Shown piece by piece: positions 27,461-37,477 of a DNA stretch of 64,000 nt (its first letter is position 1; each line of letters begins with the position of its first letter). Below the pieces are notes generated by a model. It was given only the letters and a program-made list of their open reading frames with translations, was not told the origin of the DNA and did no database searches. The DNA is from an uncultured Clostridia bacterium (GTDB lineage Bacteria; Bacillota; Clostridia; TANB77; CAG-508): NCBI GenBank assembly GCA_944393505.1, contig CALYAK010000003.1, positions 48,371 to 112,370 of the forward strand, given 5' to 3'. A program made the translations under genes and the position numbers.

Positions 27461-28791
27461 GCTTTTGCTTCCTTTCCTTCATTTCCTTCATTTCTTAAGA
27501 AGTAGATTGTATTCGTACAAACTCTTTGTGCTAAATCCTCTACTTGCTGTTTTGTAACAAGTTCTACTTTTTGTAAGTATTCCTCTAGTGATGTTTCTTT
27601 TCCAGATAATTCTTGCCCATAATAATAAGTAAGTTCCGAATCTTGCTCTTCTGGTATGCCACGAAGCGATGCTTTTAATAATTCTTTTGCATTTTCCACA
27701 TCTTCTTCTGTAAACGCTCCATTTTTTAGATCTTCGATCTGTTTTAAGATAATCGTAACTGCCTGATCATAATTTTGAATCTCGATACCAGAACGAATAA
27801 ATATAACTGCTTTCTGTTTTGTATAATTTGACCCTGCTGTATAAGCAAGTGAGGCTTTTTCACGCACGTTTTGGAATAGCTTTGAATTCGCTCCTCCACC
27901 TAAAATTGCGTTATATACATTAGCAACTTCTTTTTCTTCTTCTTTTTCAATTCCCAAATCTAATCCGATAATTAGATTTCCTTGATTTACTTGCATTGTT
28001 TCTTCGACTACTTTTTTTGGTTTTATTGAAAAAGAAACTTTTTCTTTGCGTATTACTTGATTGATACGAAACTCTGGTTTTCTCGCTTCTAAGTTTTGAA
28101 TCAGTGGATGATTTTGGATATGTTCAAATAAATCTCCAATTTGATCTCCTGATACAAAAATATCAATTTTTGCTTTTTGTAATAAGGTTTGATATGCCTT
28201 TGTTAAATCATCCGTTGTAATTGGATCTACATCTTCCAAATATCCATATTTGTAGATTCCAAATGCATCGTCTTGATACATTTCTTCAATGCATCGATCC
28301 AAGGCATATTTTCTTTTATTATCAATTTTAGAAGAAATGATGTTTTTTAAATTAGCTTTTTCACTTTCTACATAAGCTGGATCAAAATGACCTTCTTCCA
28401 TTTTAGGTTGAAAAACAATTTCTAGTAGCATATCGAAGCATTTCTCATTAATTTTTTCTTTTTCTGGTAGAAACTTTTCATTAATTCCTTCGATATAGAA
28501 TTTTATGATCTGATTTTCTCCGTTTTTGTCAATTCCACAATCAAAACTTGCTCCATACATTTCTTCCAAAGTTTTGCTCATCAATTCTTGCGTTGGATAG
28601 TTTTTGCTTCCTCTTCGAAGAACAGCTGGAATTAATGCTCGTTTCGTTACTTCGTCTTTTTCTAGCGGAATTGCTAAAAAAAGAGCAAATAGGTTCGTTT
28701 TAAATTTATTCGTTTCAATTTGATGAAAGGTAATTCCTTCCTTTATGATATTTTTCTTGTCTAACACAATTTTTCCCTCTCTTTTCCTCAT
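27457..28791 (-). CDS. M16 family peptidase-like protein, non-catalytic partner (YmfF-like)
   Basis: A 444-residue M16-fold protein. The place where HxxEH should occur reads ALIPAVLRRGSKNYPTQ, so the zinc site is missing, as in the inactive partner of two-chain M16 enzymes. The glycine-rich loop and RxRY-like region (LGGGANSKLFQNVREKASLAY) near residues 297-317 that grips substrate is present. The start at 28791 is plausible, but a TTG/GTG nearer VLDKKNI is possible. Translationally coupled to the catalytic subunit. Confidence 0.85.
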   Translation of the reverse strand: MRKREGKIVLDKKNIIKEGITFHQIETNKFKTNLFALFLAIPLEKDEVTKRALIPAVLRRGSKNYPTQELMSKTLEEMYGASFDCGIDKNGENQIIKFYIEGINEKFLPEKEKINEKCFDMLLEIVFQPKMEEGHFDPAYVESEKANLKNIISSKIDNKRKYALDRCIEEMYQDDAFGIYKYGYLEDVDPITTDDLTKAYQTLLQKAKIDIFVSGDQIGDLFEHIQNHPLIQNLEARKPEFRINQVIRKEKVSFSIKPKKVVEETMQVNQGNLIIGLDLGIEKEEEKEVANVYNAILGGGANSKLFQNVREKASLAYTAGSNYTKQKAVIFIRSGIEIQNYDQAVTIILKQIEDLKNGAFTEEDVENAKELLKASLRGIPEEQDSELTYYYGQELSGKETSLEEYLQKVELVTKQQVEDLAQRVCTNTIYFLRNEGNEGKEAKA

Positions 28792-28857
28792 TCTTTAAAT
28801 TCTTTATTATTATAATAGATTTACACAAATCTATTCAATGCTTTTTTGAAAGAAAAA

Positions 28858-28892
28858 AAGATGCATTTTTATTTTTTCTTTTTTGCATCTTT
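28858..28892 (-). terminator. Terminator of the rpsU-yqeY operon
   Basis: AAAAGATGCA pairs with TGCATCTTTT around an A/T loop and is followed by a long U tract on the minus strand, 15 bases after yqeY. Confidence 0.7.
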
Positions 28893-28906
28893 TCTTTTAT
28901 TTTTCA

Positions 28907-29347
28907 TTATTGTAATAGACTCTTTACAACATCCGAAATCATTTTTCCATCTGCTGCAGCTCCAATTTCTTGTTTTGCTTCTTTCATTACCATTCCCATA
29001 TCTTTCATAGAAGATGCATTTGTCTTCTGAATAATTGCTTTTACCTTTTCTTCTACTTCCTCTTTACTCAATTGTTTTGGTAGATATTCTTCTAGAACTG
29101 CGATTTCTTCTTCAATTTGAGCAACTAAATCTTCTCTTCCGCCTTTTTGATAATCTGCAAGTGAATCTTTTCTCTTCTTAGCTTCTTTGGCAATGATTTC
29201 AACAATTTGTTCATCCGTTACTTCAATTGCTTTATCTTTTTCTACTTGTAGAATAGCAGCCCTTACCATTTGAACAACATTTTTTCGATTTAAATTTTTT
29301 TCCTTCATTGCTTGTTTCAAATCTTCTAATAATTTTTCTTTTAACAT
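28907..29347 (-). CDS. yqeY: GatB/YqeY family protein
   Basis: A 146-residue YqeY-type protein, related to the tail domain of the amidotransferase subunit GatB and thought to contact tRNA. It shows the typical start (MLKEKLLEDLKQAMKEKN), RKDSLADYQKGGREDL near residues 62-77, and YLPKQLSKEEVE. The ATG at 29345-29347 is chosen because GGAGG lies at 29354-29358; an upstream in-frame start lacks a site. It follows rpsU by 65 bases, the standard pairing in Bacillota. Confidence 0.9.
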   Translation of the reverse strand: MLKEKLLEDLKQAMKEKNLNRKNVVQMVRAAILQVEKDKAIEVTDEQIVEIIAKEAKKRKDSLADYQKGGREDLVAQIEEEIAVLEEYLPKQLSKEEVEEKVKAIIQKTNASSMKDMGMVMKEAKQEIGAAADGKMISDVVKSLLQ

Positions 29348-29412
29348 AAAAATCCTCCTTTTCAATCAAAAAAACGTCTCCCAACCATTTGGAAAACGCT
29401 TTCTATCACCTC

Positions 29413-29583
29413 TTAAAATTTTCTTTTTCTAGCTGCCTCTGATTTCTTTTTTCTCTTTACGCTTGGTTTCTCATAATGTTCTCTTTTTCTAACTTCTTGT
29501 AATACCCCATTTCTTGCGCATTGTCTTTTAAACCTTTTTAAGGCATCTTCTATATTTCCATTATTAACTTTAACCTCTGACAT
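29413..29583 (-). CDS. rpsU: Ribosomal protein bS21
   Basis: A 56-residue basic protein, [22 protein letters not shown] at the start, then [19 protein letters not shown] and a Lys/Arg tail; this is the small-subunit protein S21. The ribosome site GGAGGGG lies ten bases upstream. It is followed by yqeY. The leader (29584-29682) contains an imperfect hairpin around 29646-29668 (GAAACCAGG…CCTGTTTC), which may regulate the gene, but I cannot show this. Confidence 0.95.
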   Translation of the reverse strand: MSEVKVNNGNIEDALKRFKRQCARNGVLQEVRKREHYEKPSVKRKKKSEAARKRKF

Positions 29584-29682
29584 TTATATTCCCCTCCTTC
29601 CGGTAATTACGTTCACTAACGTGTGGGACTTCCTCTTAATTTTCTGAAACCAGGCAAAGTCCTGTTTCAAATACATCATATA

Positions 29683-29711
29683 TTATAACGTATACTGCCT
29701 AATATTGTCAA
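29683..29711 (-). promoter_or_regulatory. Consensus promoter of rpsU-yqeY
   Basis: On the minus strand TTGACA (29706-29711) and TATAAT (29683-29688) are 17 bases apart, 100 bases before rpsU. Confidence 0.85.
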
Positions 29712-29756
29712 TACTACTTTCTTATTTTCCCTTTTTTCTTTGAAATACGATTCTGT

Positions 29757-29785
29757 TTGCGTTTTATGTAAATTTGTGGTAAAAT
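29757..29785 (+). promoter_or_regulatory. Promoter of the GC-rich cassette at 29903
   Basis: TTGCGT (29757-29762) and TAAAAT (29780-29785) are 17 bases apart. The spacer TTTATGTAAATTTGTGG is almost the same as the spacer of the cassette promoter at 43138-43166. Confidence 0.65.
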
Positions 29786-29902
29786 TTTAGTATTCACTAG
29801 TATCCAACCAATTAAAAAAGACAACTGTCTAAAAGAAGGTGAATGAAAATGCAGTAGTGTTTCGATTTTCTAGACATCTTTCAGGAAAGAGGAGGAGTTA
29901 TT

Positions 29903-30586
29903 ATGAAATACACAGAAAAAAAGCGTATGCAGCAACTAATCTCTCCCGACCAACGTAGTTTATACGGGCATATCGAATTACTTCATTTGGCAAAACCCGA
30001 AAGCGTAAAAGTACTGGTACAAGGAGAAGAATGGATCCCCGAAAAATTTAATCTCTACGGTGAACCGCTCTTTTCCGAAGAAGCCACTTTGACTTACGAG
30101 GAAATGGAAAAAGAACTTCAGGATACTTTTAGCGACGAAAACTTCGTTTTAAAAGCTGTGGTAACCTATGAAGAAGCCGATTTTTCCGTTCCTCGTGAAC
30201 TATATGATTCTTCGGATGGACTCCACCACGCAATTCGGAGCCTAGAATCTTTCACTACGCTTCTCAACCAGCGGCGTATGTGGCGGAAAATTGCAACAAC
30301 CAATGATCGTTTGCGTGAATTTGTTGTATTTGGCAAATACATTTTGGACCAGTTCGGAGGAGTACTACAAATTGAACAAGAACCCATCTCTTGTAGTGCC
30401 TATCCGGTCTGTCCGAAGAGTTTCTTTGATTTTCACGCGGGTCTTTATTCGTTATCTGCTACCTGTCTCTTACCGACACACGAATCGGTCTGTCCCTGTT
30501 GCGGAAAGGGTTTTACCATGGATGATTTGCAGTATACCACTCTGAAATTAGTAGATGGTAAAATTGCGCATGAATCCTGCGGCTAA
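29903..30586 (+). CDS. Unrecognised 227-residue protein with C-terminal zinc-finger-like motif, GC-rich cassette
   Basis: No family recognised. The N-terminal 100 residues are soluble and acidic; about 103-135 is helical; the last 35 residues hold CPCCGKGF…HESC, which could bind zinc with the earlier CSAYPVCPKSFFDFH. There is no membrane helix. G+C and codon use are unlike the neighbours: three in-frame CGG codons (30236, 30272 and 30284), two of them followed by A. The gene has its own promoter, an AGAGGAGGAG ribosome site and a strong GC-rich terminator, so it is a self-contained unit placed between rpsU and nrdG. Confidence 0.6.
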   Translation: MKYTEKKRMQQLISPDQRSLYGHIELLHLAKPESVKVLVQGEEWIPEKFNLYGEPLFSEEATLTYEEMEKELQDTFSDENFVLKAVVTYEEADFSVPRELYDSSDGLHHAIRSLESFTTLLNQRRMWRKIATTNDRLREFVVFGKYILDQFGGVLQIEQEPISCSAYPVCPKSFFDFHAGLYSLSATCLLPTHESVCPCCGKGFTMDDLQYTTLKLVDGKIAHESCG

Positions 30587-30632
30587 ATTTTGTTCTGCAA
30601 AAAGCAATTTCAAGAGTCAAACACACTGCCAA

Positions 30633-30664
30633 AAGGCGATCCGCTTTCCGGATCGCCTTTTTCT
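30633..30664 (+). terminator. Strong terminator of the 29903 cassette
   Basis: An 11-base perfect stem AAGGCGATCCG/CGGATCGCCTT with a short loop and T5 follows the gene by about 45 bases. Confidence 0.9.
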
Positions 30665-30736
30665 ATGTTTCCTTTTATTTTCTACTTTTGTTTTTTATTT
30701 TTTTCTTTTTTTCGTTTTTCGTTTTTTATCTATCGG

Positions 30737-31273
30737 TTACATTTTGGTTTCTTCAAATTCATGTAAAACGATTTTTCCTTCTTTTAAACTCTCTTGTACA
30801 TCAATCGTTCTTTGGTTACTTGATCCTTTAAACTTTAAGGTTAAATCTTTTTTATCTTCCTCAAATCTGCCATCCACCAATACATCGATATAGGATAACA
30901 TTTCTCTTGTACATTGCCATCTAGGATACATCTTTTCCATGATTTCTGTATCATAATAAAATCCGGTAAAACACCAAATATTTTTTTCTGGGAATTTTGC
31001 CTTTACCTTTCTTAATAGTGGCAATAGTCCGATTTGATTATCTCTTTCGAAAGGCTCTCCTCCTAAAAGTGTTAATCCTGCAATATATTCATGATCTAAA
31101 TATCCTAAAATTTCTTCAATTTGTTCTTCCGTAAATAACTTTCCATAATTGAAATCCCAAGCTTCTTGGTTAAAGCAATTTTTACAATGGTGATTGCAAC
31201 CACTGACAAATAGTGATACTCTAACTCCTGTTCCATTAGCTGTATCAATTCTTTTTATGTCTGCATAATTCAT
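30737..31273 (-). CDS. nrdG: Anaerobic ribonucleotide reductase activating protein
   Basis: A 178-residue radical-SAM activase that installs the glycyl radical in NrdD. The CxxxCxxC iron-sulfur motif is CNHHCKNC at about residues 27-34, and the SAM-site glycines are in LTLLGGEPFE near 70-79. It lies 17 bases downstream of nrdD in the same operon. Length and neighbours leave little doubt. Confidence 0.95.
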   Translation of the reverse strand: MNYADIKRIDTANGTGVRVSLFVSGCNHHCKNCFNQEAWDFNYGKLFTEEQIEEILGYLDHEYIAGLTLLGGEPFERDNQIGLLPLLRKVKAKFPEKNIWCFTGFYYDTEIMEKMYPRWQCTREMLSYIDVLVDGRFEEDKKDLTLKFKGSSNQRTIDVQESLKEGKIVLHEFEETKM

Positions 31274-31290
31274 GTGTTTCTTCCTCTTTT

Positions 31291-33432
31291 CTATAAATGT
31301 AATACTCTCGATTTTATTTCTTTTGTTTTTCCTGCATTCCAGAAGTTTTCTCCTAAATATCCACAGGTTCTTCTTGTTACGTTCATTTTAGCATGATCTT
31401 TATTTCCACATTCTGGGCATTCCCATTCCCCTTGTTCGTTAATGATAATTTCTCCATCAAATCCACAGTTTTGGCAATAATCCGATTTAGTATTAAACTC
31501 AGCATATTGGATATGATCATAAATGAATTTTACAACGTCTTCCATTGCTTTCAAGTTGTTTTTCATGTTTGGTACTTCTACATAGGAAATCGCTCCTCCA
31601 GAAGAAATCTCTTGAAACTTACTTTCAAAGGACAACTTTGAAAAAGCATCAATTTTCTCTCGTACATCAACATGGTAGGAATTGGTATAATATCCTTTAT
31701 CGGTTACATCTGGAATTTCACCAAATCTTTCTTTATCAATTTTTGCAAATCGGTAACATAAGCTTTCTGCTGGTGTTCCATAAAGGCCAAATCCAATCCC
31801 AGTTTCTTCTTTCCAACGATCTGTTGTTTCTCTTAAATGAGTCATTACCTTTACAGCAAATTCTTCTCCTTCTTTTGTGGTATGACTAACACCTTTCATT
31901 AGTTTTGTCATTTCGTAGATTCCGATATAGCCAAGTGAGATAGTTGAAAACCCTCCCTCTAACAGCTTATCAATTGTTTCTCCTTTTTGCAAACGTGCGG
32001 CTCCTCCATATAGCCAATGGATTGGGCTAACATCTGCAATAGTACCTTTCAATGCTTTGTGGCGGCACATTAAAGCTTCAAAACAAAGTTCTAATCTTTT
32101 GTCTAGTAATCTCCAAAATCTCTTTTCATCGCCATTGGCAATAATTGCAATTTGTGGAAGATTTAAGCTAACAACACCTTGGTTGAATCGTGATTCGAAG
32201 ACATATTCCCCTTTTTCGTTTTTCCAAGGAGATAGAAAACTTCTACACCCCATTGGACTAAAGACATTTCCCTCATAATTTTTTCGCATCATTTTCGCAG
32301 AAATATAGTCTGGATACATTCTTTTTGCTGAACATTCCACTGCCAATTTTGTTAAACAATCATATTTTCCACCTTTTAAGCAGTTGTTTTCATCTAATAC
32401 GTAAATTAATTTTGGAAATGCTGGTGTAATATATACCCCTGTTTCATTTTTGATTCCTTGAATACGTTGTTTCAAAATTTCTTCAATGATTAAAGCATTT
32501 TCTTCGATATATGGATCTTTTTCATCTAAGTATAAAAACAAGGTAACAAAAGGGGTTTGTCCATTTGTCGTCATTAGTGTATTAATCTGATATTGAATCG
32601 TTTGTACTCCACTTGCCAATTCTTCTTTTCGCTTTAGAATTGCATCTTCTTTGGCTAGTTTTTCCGCTTCTTCTTTGGTACATCCTCTTTCTAAGTAAAT
32701 GTATCTTCTTTTTTCATAACACTTTTCATAAGTTTTTCTCAAATATTTTCCTAAGTGTTTTACATTGATGGATTGTCCTCCGTACTGGTTACTTGCAATC
32801 GTTGCAATGATTTGCGTTGTTACAATACAAGCAACTTGAAAACTTTTTGGAGATTCGATCATTTTTCCGTTCATCACGGTTCCATGGTCTAACATATCTC
32901 CAATATTCACCAGCATACAATTATGCATTGGTTGCAAAAAGTAATCTTTATCGTGGAAATGTAAGACTCCATCATTATGGGCTTTTACAATTCTTTCTGG
33001 TAACATTAATCGATCCACGATATCTTTCGAACATTCTCCTGCAATTAAATCTCTTTGGGTAGATAATAGTTTTGCATTTTTATTTGAATTTTCCTCTGCT
33101 GTTTCTTTATTGCAGTTACGAACAAGACTCAAAATACTCTCGTCCGTCGTATTGGCTTGTCGAATCATTGCTCTACGATCACGGTAAAGAATATATTTTT
33201 TAGCTAGGTTAAATTTTCCGAACTCCATTAATTTGCGTTCGATCACGTCTTGGATTTCTTCGACCGTCATCGTCGCTTTTTTCTTATTTTCGATCTCTTC
33301 TACAATTAATTGAATTGACGCTCTTGAGATTTTATCCTTTCCCCCAACATCTTTGTTCGCATTACTAATGGCAATTACGACTTTATCTGGGTCAAAATCT
33401 ACTTTTCTTCCATCTCTTTTAATGACATCCAT
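31291..33432 (-). CDS. nrdD: Anaerobic ribonucleoside-triphosphate reductase (class III)
   Basis: A 713-residue glycyl-radical enzyme that makes dNTPs without oxygen. Residues 1-90 form an ATP-cone (VIKRDGRKVDFDPDKV). Zinc-site cysteines are CQNCGFDG and CPECGNKDHAK near the C-terminus, and the glycyl-radical loop is RRTCGYLGENFW (Gly near residue 694). It is upstream of nrdG. I found no in-frame CGG. Presence of class III, with no class I or II genes here, fits an obligate anaerobe. Confidence 0.96.
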   Translation of the reverse strand: MDVIKRDGRKVDFDPDKVVIAISNANKDVGGKDKISRASIQLIVEEIENKKKATMTVEEIQDVIERKLMEFGKFNLAKKYILYRDRRAMIRQANTTDESILSLVRNCNKETAEENSNKNAKLLSTQRDLIAGECSKDIVDRLMLPERIVKAHNDGVLHFHDKDYFLQPMHNCMLVNIGDMLDHGTVMNGKMIESPKSFQVACIVTTQIIATIASNQYGGQSINVKHLGKYLRKTYEKCYEKRRYIYLERGCTKEEAEKLAKEDAILKRKEELASGVQTIQYQINTLMTTNGQTPFVTLFLYLDEKDPYIEENALIIEEILKQRIQGIKNETGVYITPAFPKLIYVLDENNCLKGGKYDCLTKLAVECSAKRMYPDYISAKMMRKNYEGNVFSPMGCRSFLSPWKNEKGEYVFESRFNQGVVSLNLPQIAIIANGDEKRFWRLLDKRLELCFEALMCRHKALKGTIADVSPIHWLYGGAARLQKGETIDKLLEGGFSTISLGYIGIYEMTKLMKGVSHTTKEGEEFAVKVMTHLRETTDRWKEETGIGFGLYGTPAESLCYRFAKIDKERFGEIPDVTDKGYYTNSYHVDVREKIDAFSKLSFESKFQEISSGGAISYVEVPNMKNNLKAMEDVVKFIYDHIQYAEFNTKSDYCQNCGFDGEIIINEQGEWECPECGNKDHAKMNVTRRTCGYLGENFWNAGKTKEIKSRVLHL

Positions 33433-33538
33433 CTTTTTGTCCCCCTTTATTCTTTTGATTCACTTTTTCTTTTGTAACAAGGGTATCTTCTTTTAGCGTC
33501 AAACTTTGTTTCTGCTTTTCCGATTCTCTTTAGTCTGT

Positions 33539-33567
33539 ATGCTATCCTACTTTTTGGATAATGTCAA
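33539..33567 (-). promoter_or_regulatory. Promoter of nrdDG
   Basis: On the minus strand TTGACA (33562-33567) and TAGCAT (33539-33544) are 17 bases apart. A TTTTTTACATAAAA segment lies just upstream of the -35 and resembles a motif in the spacers of two other promoters. I see no clear NrdR box. Confidence 0.65.
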
Positions 33568-33656
33568 AGTTCTACCTTTTATGTAAAAAAGTGCGATTTT
33601 TCTTTTGATTCCGTATGTTTGCTTGATTTCCATTTTTAGGATTTTGTGTCTTTTAA

Positions 33657-33696
33657 TCAAAAACGCTATTCTTCCTCTTGAAAAATAGCGTTTTTC
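33657..33696 (-). terminator. Terminator after mgtA
   Basis: AAAACGCTATT pairs with AATAGCGTTTT; on the minus strand a U5 run follows. It lies about 65 bases beyond the mgtA stop. Confidence 0.75.
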
Positions 33697-33760
33697 CTCT
33701 TTTTATTACATTTTCGTTACATTTTCTTTTTCTAGGGATAGCAACGCTTCCCGGTGCATT

Positions 33761-36373
33761 TTAAATCCATTCCCCATAATGGCGAATATAGATCTTTTTC
33801 ATAACAAGTGCAACGATCGAATACAAAATTGGTACGGTTAAGATTAATCCAATATATGCTGGTGAAAGCGGTACGAGTCCAATATATGCCCCGATTTTCG
33901 TAAATGGAACCAAGATTGCAAAAAGACTTATGGTTATGGTAAATAAATATACGATTTTCGATGCATTGCTTTGGATAAATGGAACTTTTGCTGTTCGAAT
34001 GATATGAAGACCAACCAAATTGGAAACGATTCCATAAGAGAACCAAATCGTTTGGAACAGACTTGCTTGGCTCTCTCGAATGCCAAAGCCAAACCAAAGT
34101 GTTAAGAACACCACCATATCAAAGATGGAGCTAGTCATTCCCATAACAATCATAAAATGTTTAATCCCTTTTAAATCCCACTTTCTTGGTTTTTGCACAT
34201 ATTCTTCATCAACACGATCCATTGGTAAAGATAATTGTCCAATATCATAAATTAGACTTTGTACCAAGAGTTGAATTGGTGTGATTGGGAAAAATGGTAA
34301 AAAGATGCTAGCAATGACAACGGATAATACTTCGCCAAAATTAAAACTTACGGCTAGCTTAATATATTTCATCAAGTTTCCAAATGTTTTCCTTCCTTCT
34401 CTTGCTCCATCAATTAAAACATTTAGATCTTTTTCCAGTAAGATGATATCGGCTGTTTCTTTTGCAATGTCTACCGCAGTATCTACCGAAATTCCCACTT
34501 CTGCATTAACTAAAGATGGGCTATCATTAATTCCATCTCCCATATATCCAACAACATTATTTTCTGCTAAAACACGAACAATTCTTGCTTTTTGAATTGG
34601 TGATAATTTTGCAAACACATTGGTTTTCTTCAATAGTTTTTTCAAAGCTTGATCGGATAATTGATCAATTTGACTTCCTAATCCAATTTGCTTCGTATTA
34701 ATGGCAACTTTATCACAAACTGCTTTGGTTACATATTCATTGTCTCCTGTTAGAACAATCACACGAATTCCATTTTTATGAAGTCTTTCAATGGTCTCTT
34801 TTGCACTTTCTTTTGGTGGATCTAAGAAGCCAACAAATCCAACTAATACCATATTGGACTCATCTTCTACTCCATAATGTTCCTTTTCTTCTTTCGGATA
34901 TTTTTGGCAAACTCCTAATACACGTAGTCCATCTTCATTTAATTTTCGAGAAATTTTCTTAATATTGTTTTTAATTTCTCCTGTGATTGGCTCTATTTTT
35001 CCTTGATGGAAAACAGAATTACAAACATTTAGCGTTTCTTCTACAGCACCTTTCGTTATGATTTTGTGTTTTCCATCTTCTTCTAATACAACGGACAATC
35101 TTCTTCTGGTAAAGTCAAAGGGAATTTCATCCACTTTTCTGTATTTTTGAATCATATCATGGATTCCCTCTTTTTCTGCTCTCGCGATAATTGCTTGATC
35201 AATATTCCCTCTTAATCCAGTTTGAAAATATGCATTCAAAAATACTTCTTGTAAGACAGAAAAATCTTCTTGTCCGTGAATGTCCAAATATTTTTCTAGA
35301 ACAATTTTGTCTTCTGTTAGAGTTCCTGTTTTATCTGTACAAAGAATATTCATAGCGCCAAAACTTTGAATTGACTCTAATCTTTTGATAATTGTTTTTT
35401 TCTTTGACATACGAACAGCACCTTTTGCTAAGCTGGAAGATAGAATAACTGGTAAAAGAAGCGGTGTAATTCCAATTGCAATTGCGACAGAAAAGGTAAA
35501 GACGGTAATGACGTCTCCATGCTTCCATATGTTGATTAAAAAGGTAATCGGAATCATATAGAGCATAAAACGAATCAGTAGTTTGCTGATATTTTCTACA
35601 CCTTTTTGAAAAGCAGTTTTTGGTTTTCCTTCTACAATGGTATTTGCCACCTTTCCAAAATACGTATTTTCTCCTACGCAAATGACAATTCCTTTTCCAT
35701 ATCCATTGGTTACATTGGTACCAGTAAAGCAAATAGTATCAAAATCCGTAATGTTTTCCAATTCTTCTTCTGTTTTTTTGGAGACTTCCACTTTTTGAAC
35801 CGCATCGGATTCTCCAGTTAAAGAAGCTTGTGTTAAATATAGATCTTTTGTTTCAATCATTCTTAAATCTGCTGGTATAATGGAACCTGCAGTTAAGACG
35901 ATCAAATCGCCTACTACAATATCTTCCATTGGCACATCGATTTCTTCTCCTCCACGGATCACGCGAGCAGAAGTGGCTACCATTTGTTTTAATTTTTCAG
36001 CAGCTCGATTGGATTTATATACTTCAAAAAATTCAAGGATGGTACTTACAAGGATTAAGGTTAAAATCACGACAACATTAGCATAACTTGGTTCTTCTGG
36101 CAAAATAACATCGGTATAAAAGAGAACCAGCATAATTCCTAACAAGATCATATTAAATGGTGTTAGGAGACTTTCTAGAAGATAATGATACCATTTTTTT
36201 GCTCTTTTTTGTTTCATTTGGTTTTTACCATACGTTGCTTGGTTTTGCTTCACTTTTGTTTCCGTTAATCCAAACGGACTTGTTTGATATTTGTGGTAAA
36301 GCTCTTCTGGTTTTGCTAAACTTGCCCAACCATACATTTTTTTAACATCAATTTTTTCTTCTTTTGCTTTCAT
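33761..36373 (-). CDS. mgtA: P-type ATPase, MgtA/MgtB magnesium importer type (P3B)
   Basis: An 870-residue membrane ATPase that probably imports Mg2+. The phosphorylation motif CTDKTGTLTED is near residues 345-355, TGES near 188-191, and the hinge GDGINDSPSLVNAEVGIS near 614-631. P3B-type sequence VQSLIYDIGQLSLPMDRVD in the C-terminal membrane region supports MgtA rather than a Ca2+ pump. About ten membrane helices are visible in four groups. It is monocistronic. I see no convincing Mg2+ riboswitch in the short (about 50 base) upstream gap. Confidence 0.9.
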   Translation of the reverse strand: MKAKEEKIDVKKMYGWASLAKPEELYHKYQTSPFGLTETKVKQNQATYGKNQMKQKRAKKWYHYLLESLLTPFNMILLGIMLVLFYTDVILPEEPSYANVVVILTLILVSTILEFFEVYKSNRAAEKLKQMVATSARVIRGGEEIDVPMEDIVVGDLIVLTAGSIIPADLRMIETKDLYLTQASLTGESDAVQKVEVSKKTEEELENITDFDTICFTGTNVTNGYGKGIVICVGENTYFGKVANTIVEGKPKTAFQKGVENISKLLIRFMLYMIPITFLINIWKHGDVITVFTFSVAIAIGITPLLLPVILSSSLAKGAVRMSKKKTIIKRLESIQSFGAMNILCTDKTGTLTEDKIVLEKYLDIHGQEDFSVLQEVFLNAYFQTGLRGNIDQAIIARAEKEGIHDMIQKYRKVDEIPFDFTRRRLSVVLEEDGKHKIITKGAVEETLNVCNSVFHQGKIEPITGEIKNNIKKISRKLNEDGLRVLGVCQKYPKEEKEHYGVEDESNMVLVGFVGFLDPPKESAKETIERLHKNGIRVIVLTGDNEYVTKAVCDKVAINTKQIGLGSQIDQLSDQALKKLLKKTNVFAKLSPIQKARIVRVLAENNVVGYMGDGINDSPSLVNAEVGISVDTAVDIAKETADIILLEKDLNVLIDGAREGRKTFGNLMKYIKLAVSFNFGEVLSVVIASIFLPFFPITPIQLLVQSLIYDIGQLSLPMDRVDEEYVQKPRKWDLKGIKHFMIVMGMTSSIFDMVVFLTLWFGFGIRESQASLFQTIWFSYGIVSNLVGLHIIRTAKVPFIQSNASKIVYLFTITISLFAILVPFTKIGAYIGLVPLSPAYIGLILTVPILYSIVALVMKKIYIRHYGEWI

Positions 36374-36425
36374 TGTTCCCCCTTCTTTCTCTTTTGTATG
36401 TTTTGTTCTTTTTTGTTTTTTATGC

Positions 36426-36453
36426 GAAAAAGACTCTTTTTTTTTAAGAGTCT
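36426..36453 (-). terminator. Terminator after mscS-type gene
   Basis: AAAGACTCTT and AAGAGTCTTT form a 10-base stem directly after the stop codon, followed by U-rich sequence on the minus strand. Confidence 0.7.
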
Positions 36454-37329
36454 TTATTCTTTAAATAATTGAATTTCTTTATTTCGATAAGCTTCTAATA
36501 TGTCACGATTAATTGCATCTTCTACATTTCTTGCCTTCTTTGGTGTGACTAAATAACGAATGTATAATTCTACATGACTCTCTACAATTTTGGTATAGAT
36601 GATTGGTCTTACATGATTAAAATAAATAATATAATCCAAACTTGCATCTTCTACTTGAGATTCCATTTTCTTTGGTGTTTCTTTAATCGTATCATTTTTC
36701 TCGATGATTTCATAAAGAACTCGTTTGGTTTCATCAATATCCGCGTCTAATCCAACACGTACCGTTATTTCATTCCAAATATATTTAAATGCTGTGTTAT
36801 AATTCTTTAAAGAATAGGTAAATAACTGGGAATTCGGAATATGAATAATTCTTCCCGTACTTTGTTCCCCATTGACTCTTTCTCCTAATTCTAGCATTTC
36901 AAAACTAAGTGCGGACATTTTTACAACGTCCCCTCGCATTCCATTAATTTCAATTCGATCTTCTAAATTAAAAGGTTTTACGGTTCTTAAATAAATTCCA
37001 GCGAAAAAGTTCATGATGATATCTCGAACGGCAATCGCAATTCCGGCTGACAAAAAGCTAATTAAGGTAATTAAACCAGAAATATGATTATTCCAAATTA
37101 ATAGACAAGTAGCAATTACAATAATCATAATGGTTAGATTTTTCTTTTGATTGTAGATATATCGCTTTTTGGGATCTTTTACAAATTGACGATACAGTAA
37201 CTCTAGTAATTTTTTAACAATACTGGCAATCAAAAGAATCACAATAGTGGTTACTGCTAATTTAACATATTCAATTGGAATGGTGGTTCGACTACTAATC
37301 CAATTACTAATTTCTTCGATTAAAGTCAT
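36454..37329 (-). CDS. Small-conductance mechanosensitive channel (MscS family)
   Basis: A 291-residue channel that opens on membrane tension to protect against osmotic down-shock. Three N-terminal helices (about 18-40, 60-80 and 85-110) include the pore helix GLITLISFLSAGIAIAVRDIIMNFFAGIYL, followed by the MscS beta domain (EDRIEINGMRGDVVKM, RIIHIPNSQLFTYSLKNYN). The start is placed at the ATG at 37327-37329, which has AAAAGGAG six bases upstream; a longer open frame of 25 residues lacks support. Confidence 0.9.
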   Translation of the reverse strand: MTLIEEISNWISSRTTIPIEYVKLAVTTIVILLIASIVKKLLELLYRQFVKDPKKRYIYNQKKNLTIMIIVIATCLLIWNNHISGLITLISFLSAGIAIAVRDIIMNFFAGIYLRTVKPFNLEDRIEINGMRGDVVKMSALSFEMLELGERVNGEQSTGRIIHIPNSQLFTYSLKNYNTAFKYIWNEITVRVGLDADIDETKRVLYEIIEKNDTIKETPKKMESQVEDASLDYIIYFNHVRPIIYTKIVESHVELYIRYLVTPKKARNVEDAINRDILEAYRNKEIQLFKE

Positions 37330-37477
37330 TTTTTCTCCTTTTTCTTTTGTCCTTTTCTTCTTTTCCCATTCTAACATAAGTGGAAAAAGATTACAAGAAC
37401 ACACTTTTTTTCTTTCTATTTTTATGCTATACTATGACCAGTATATGAATTCTTTGTTGTAACAAAGAGGTTTTTTT

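Noticed and set aside
36374..36425. Mg2+ riboswitch before mgtA
   Set aside because: The gap is about 50 bases and A/T-rich with no room for a known Mg2+ sensor structure.
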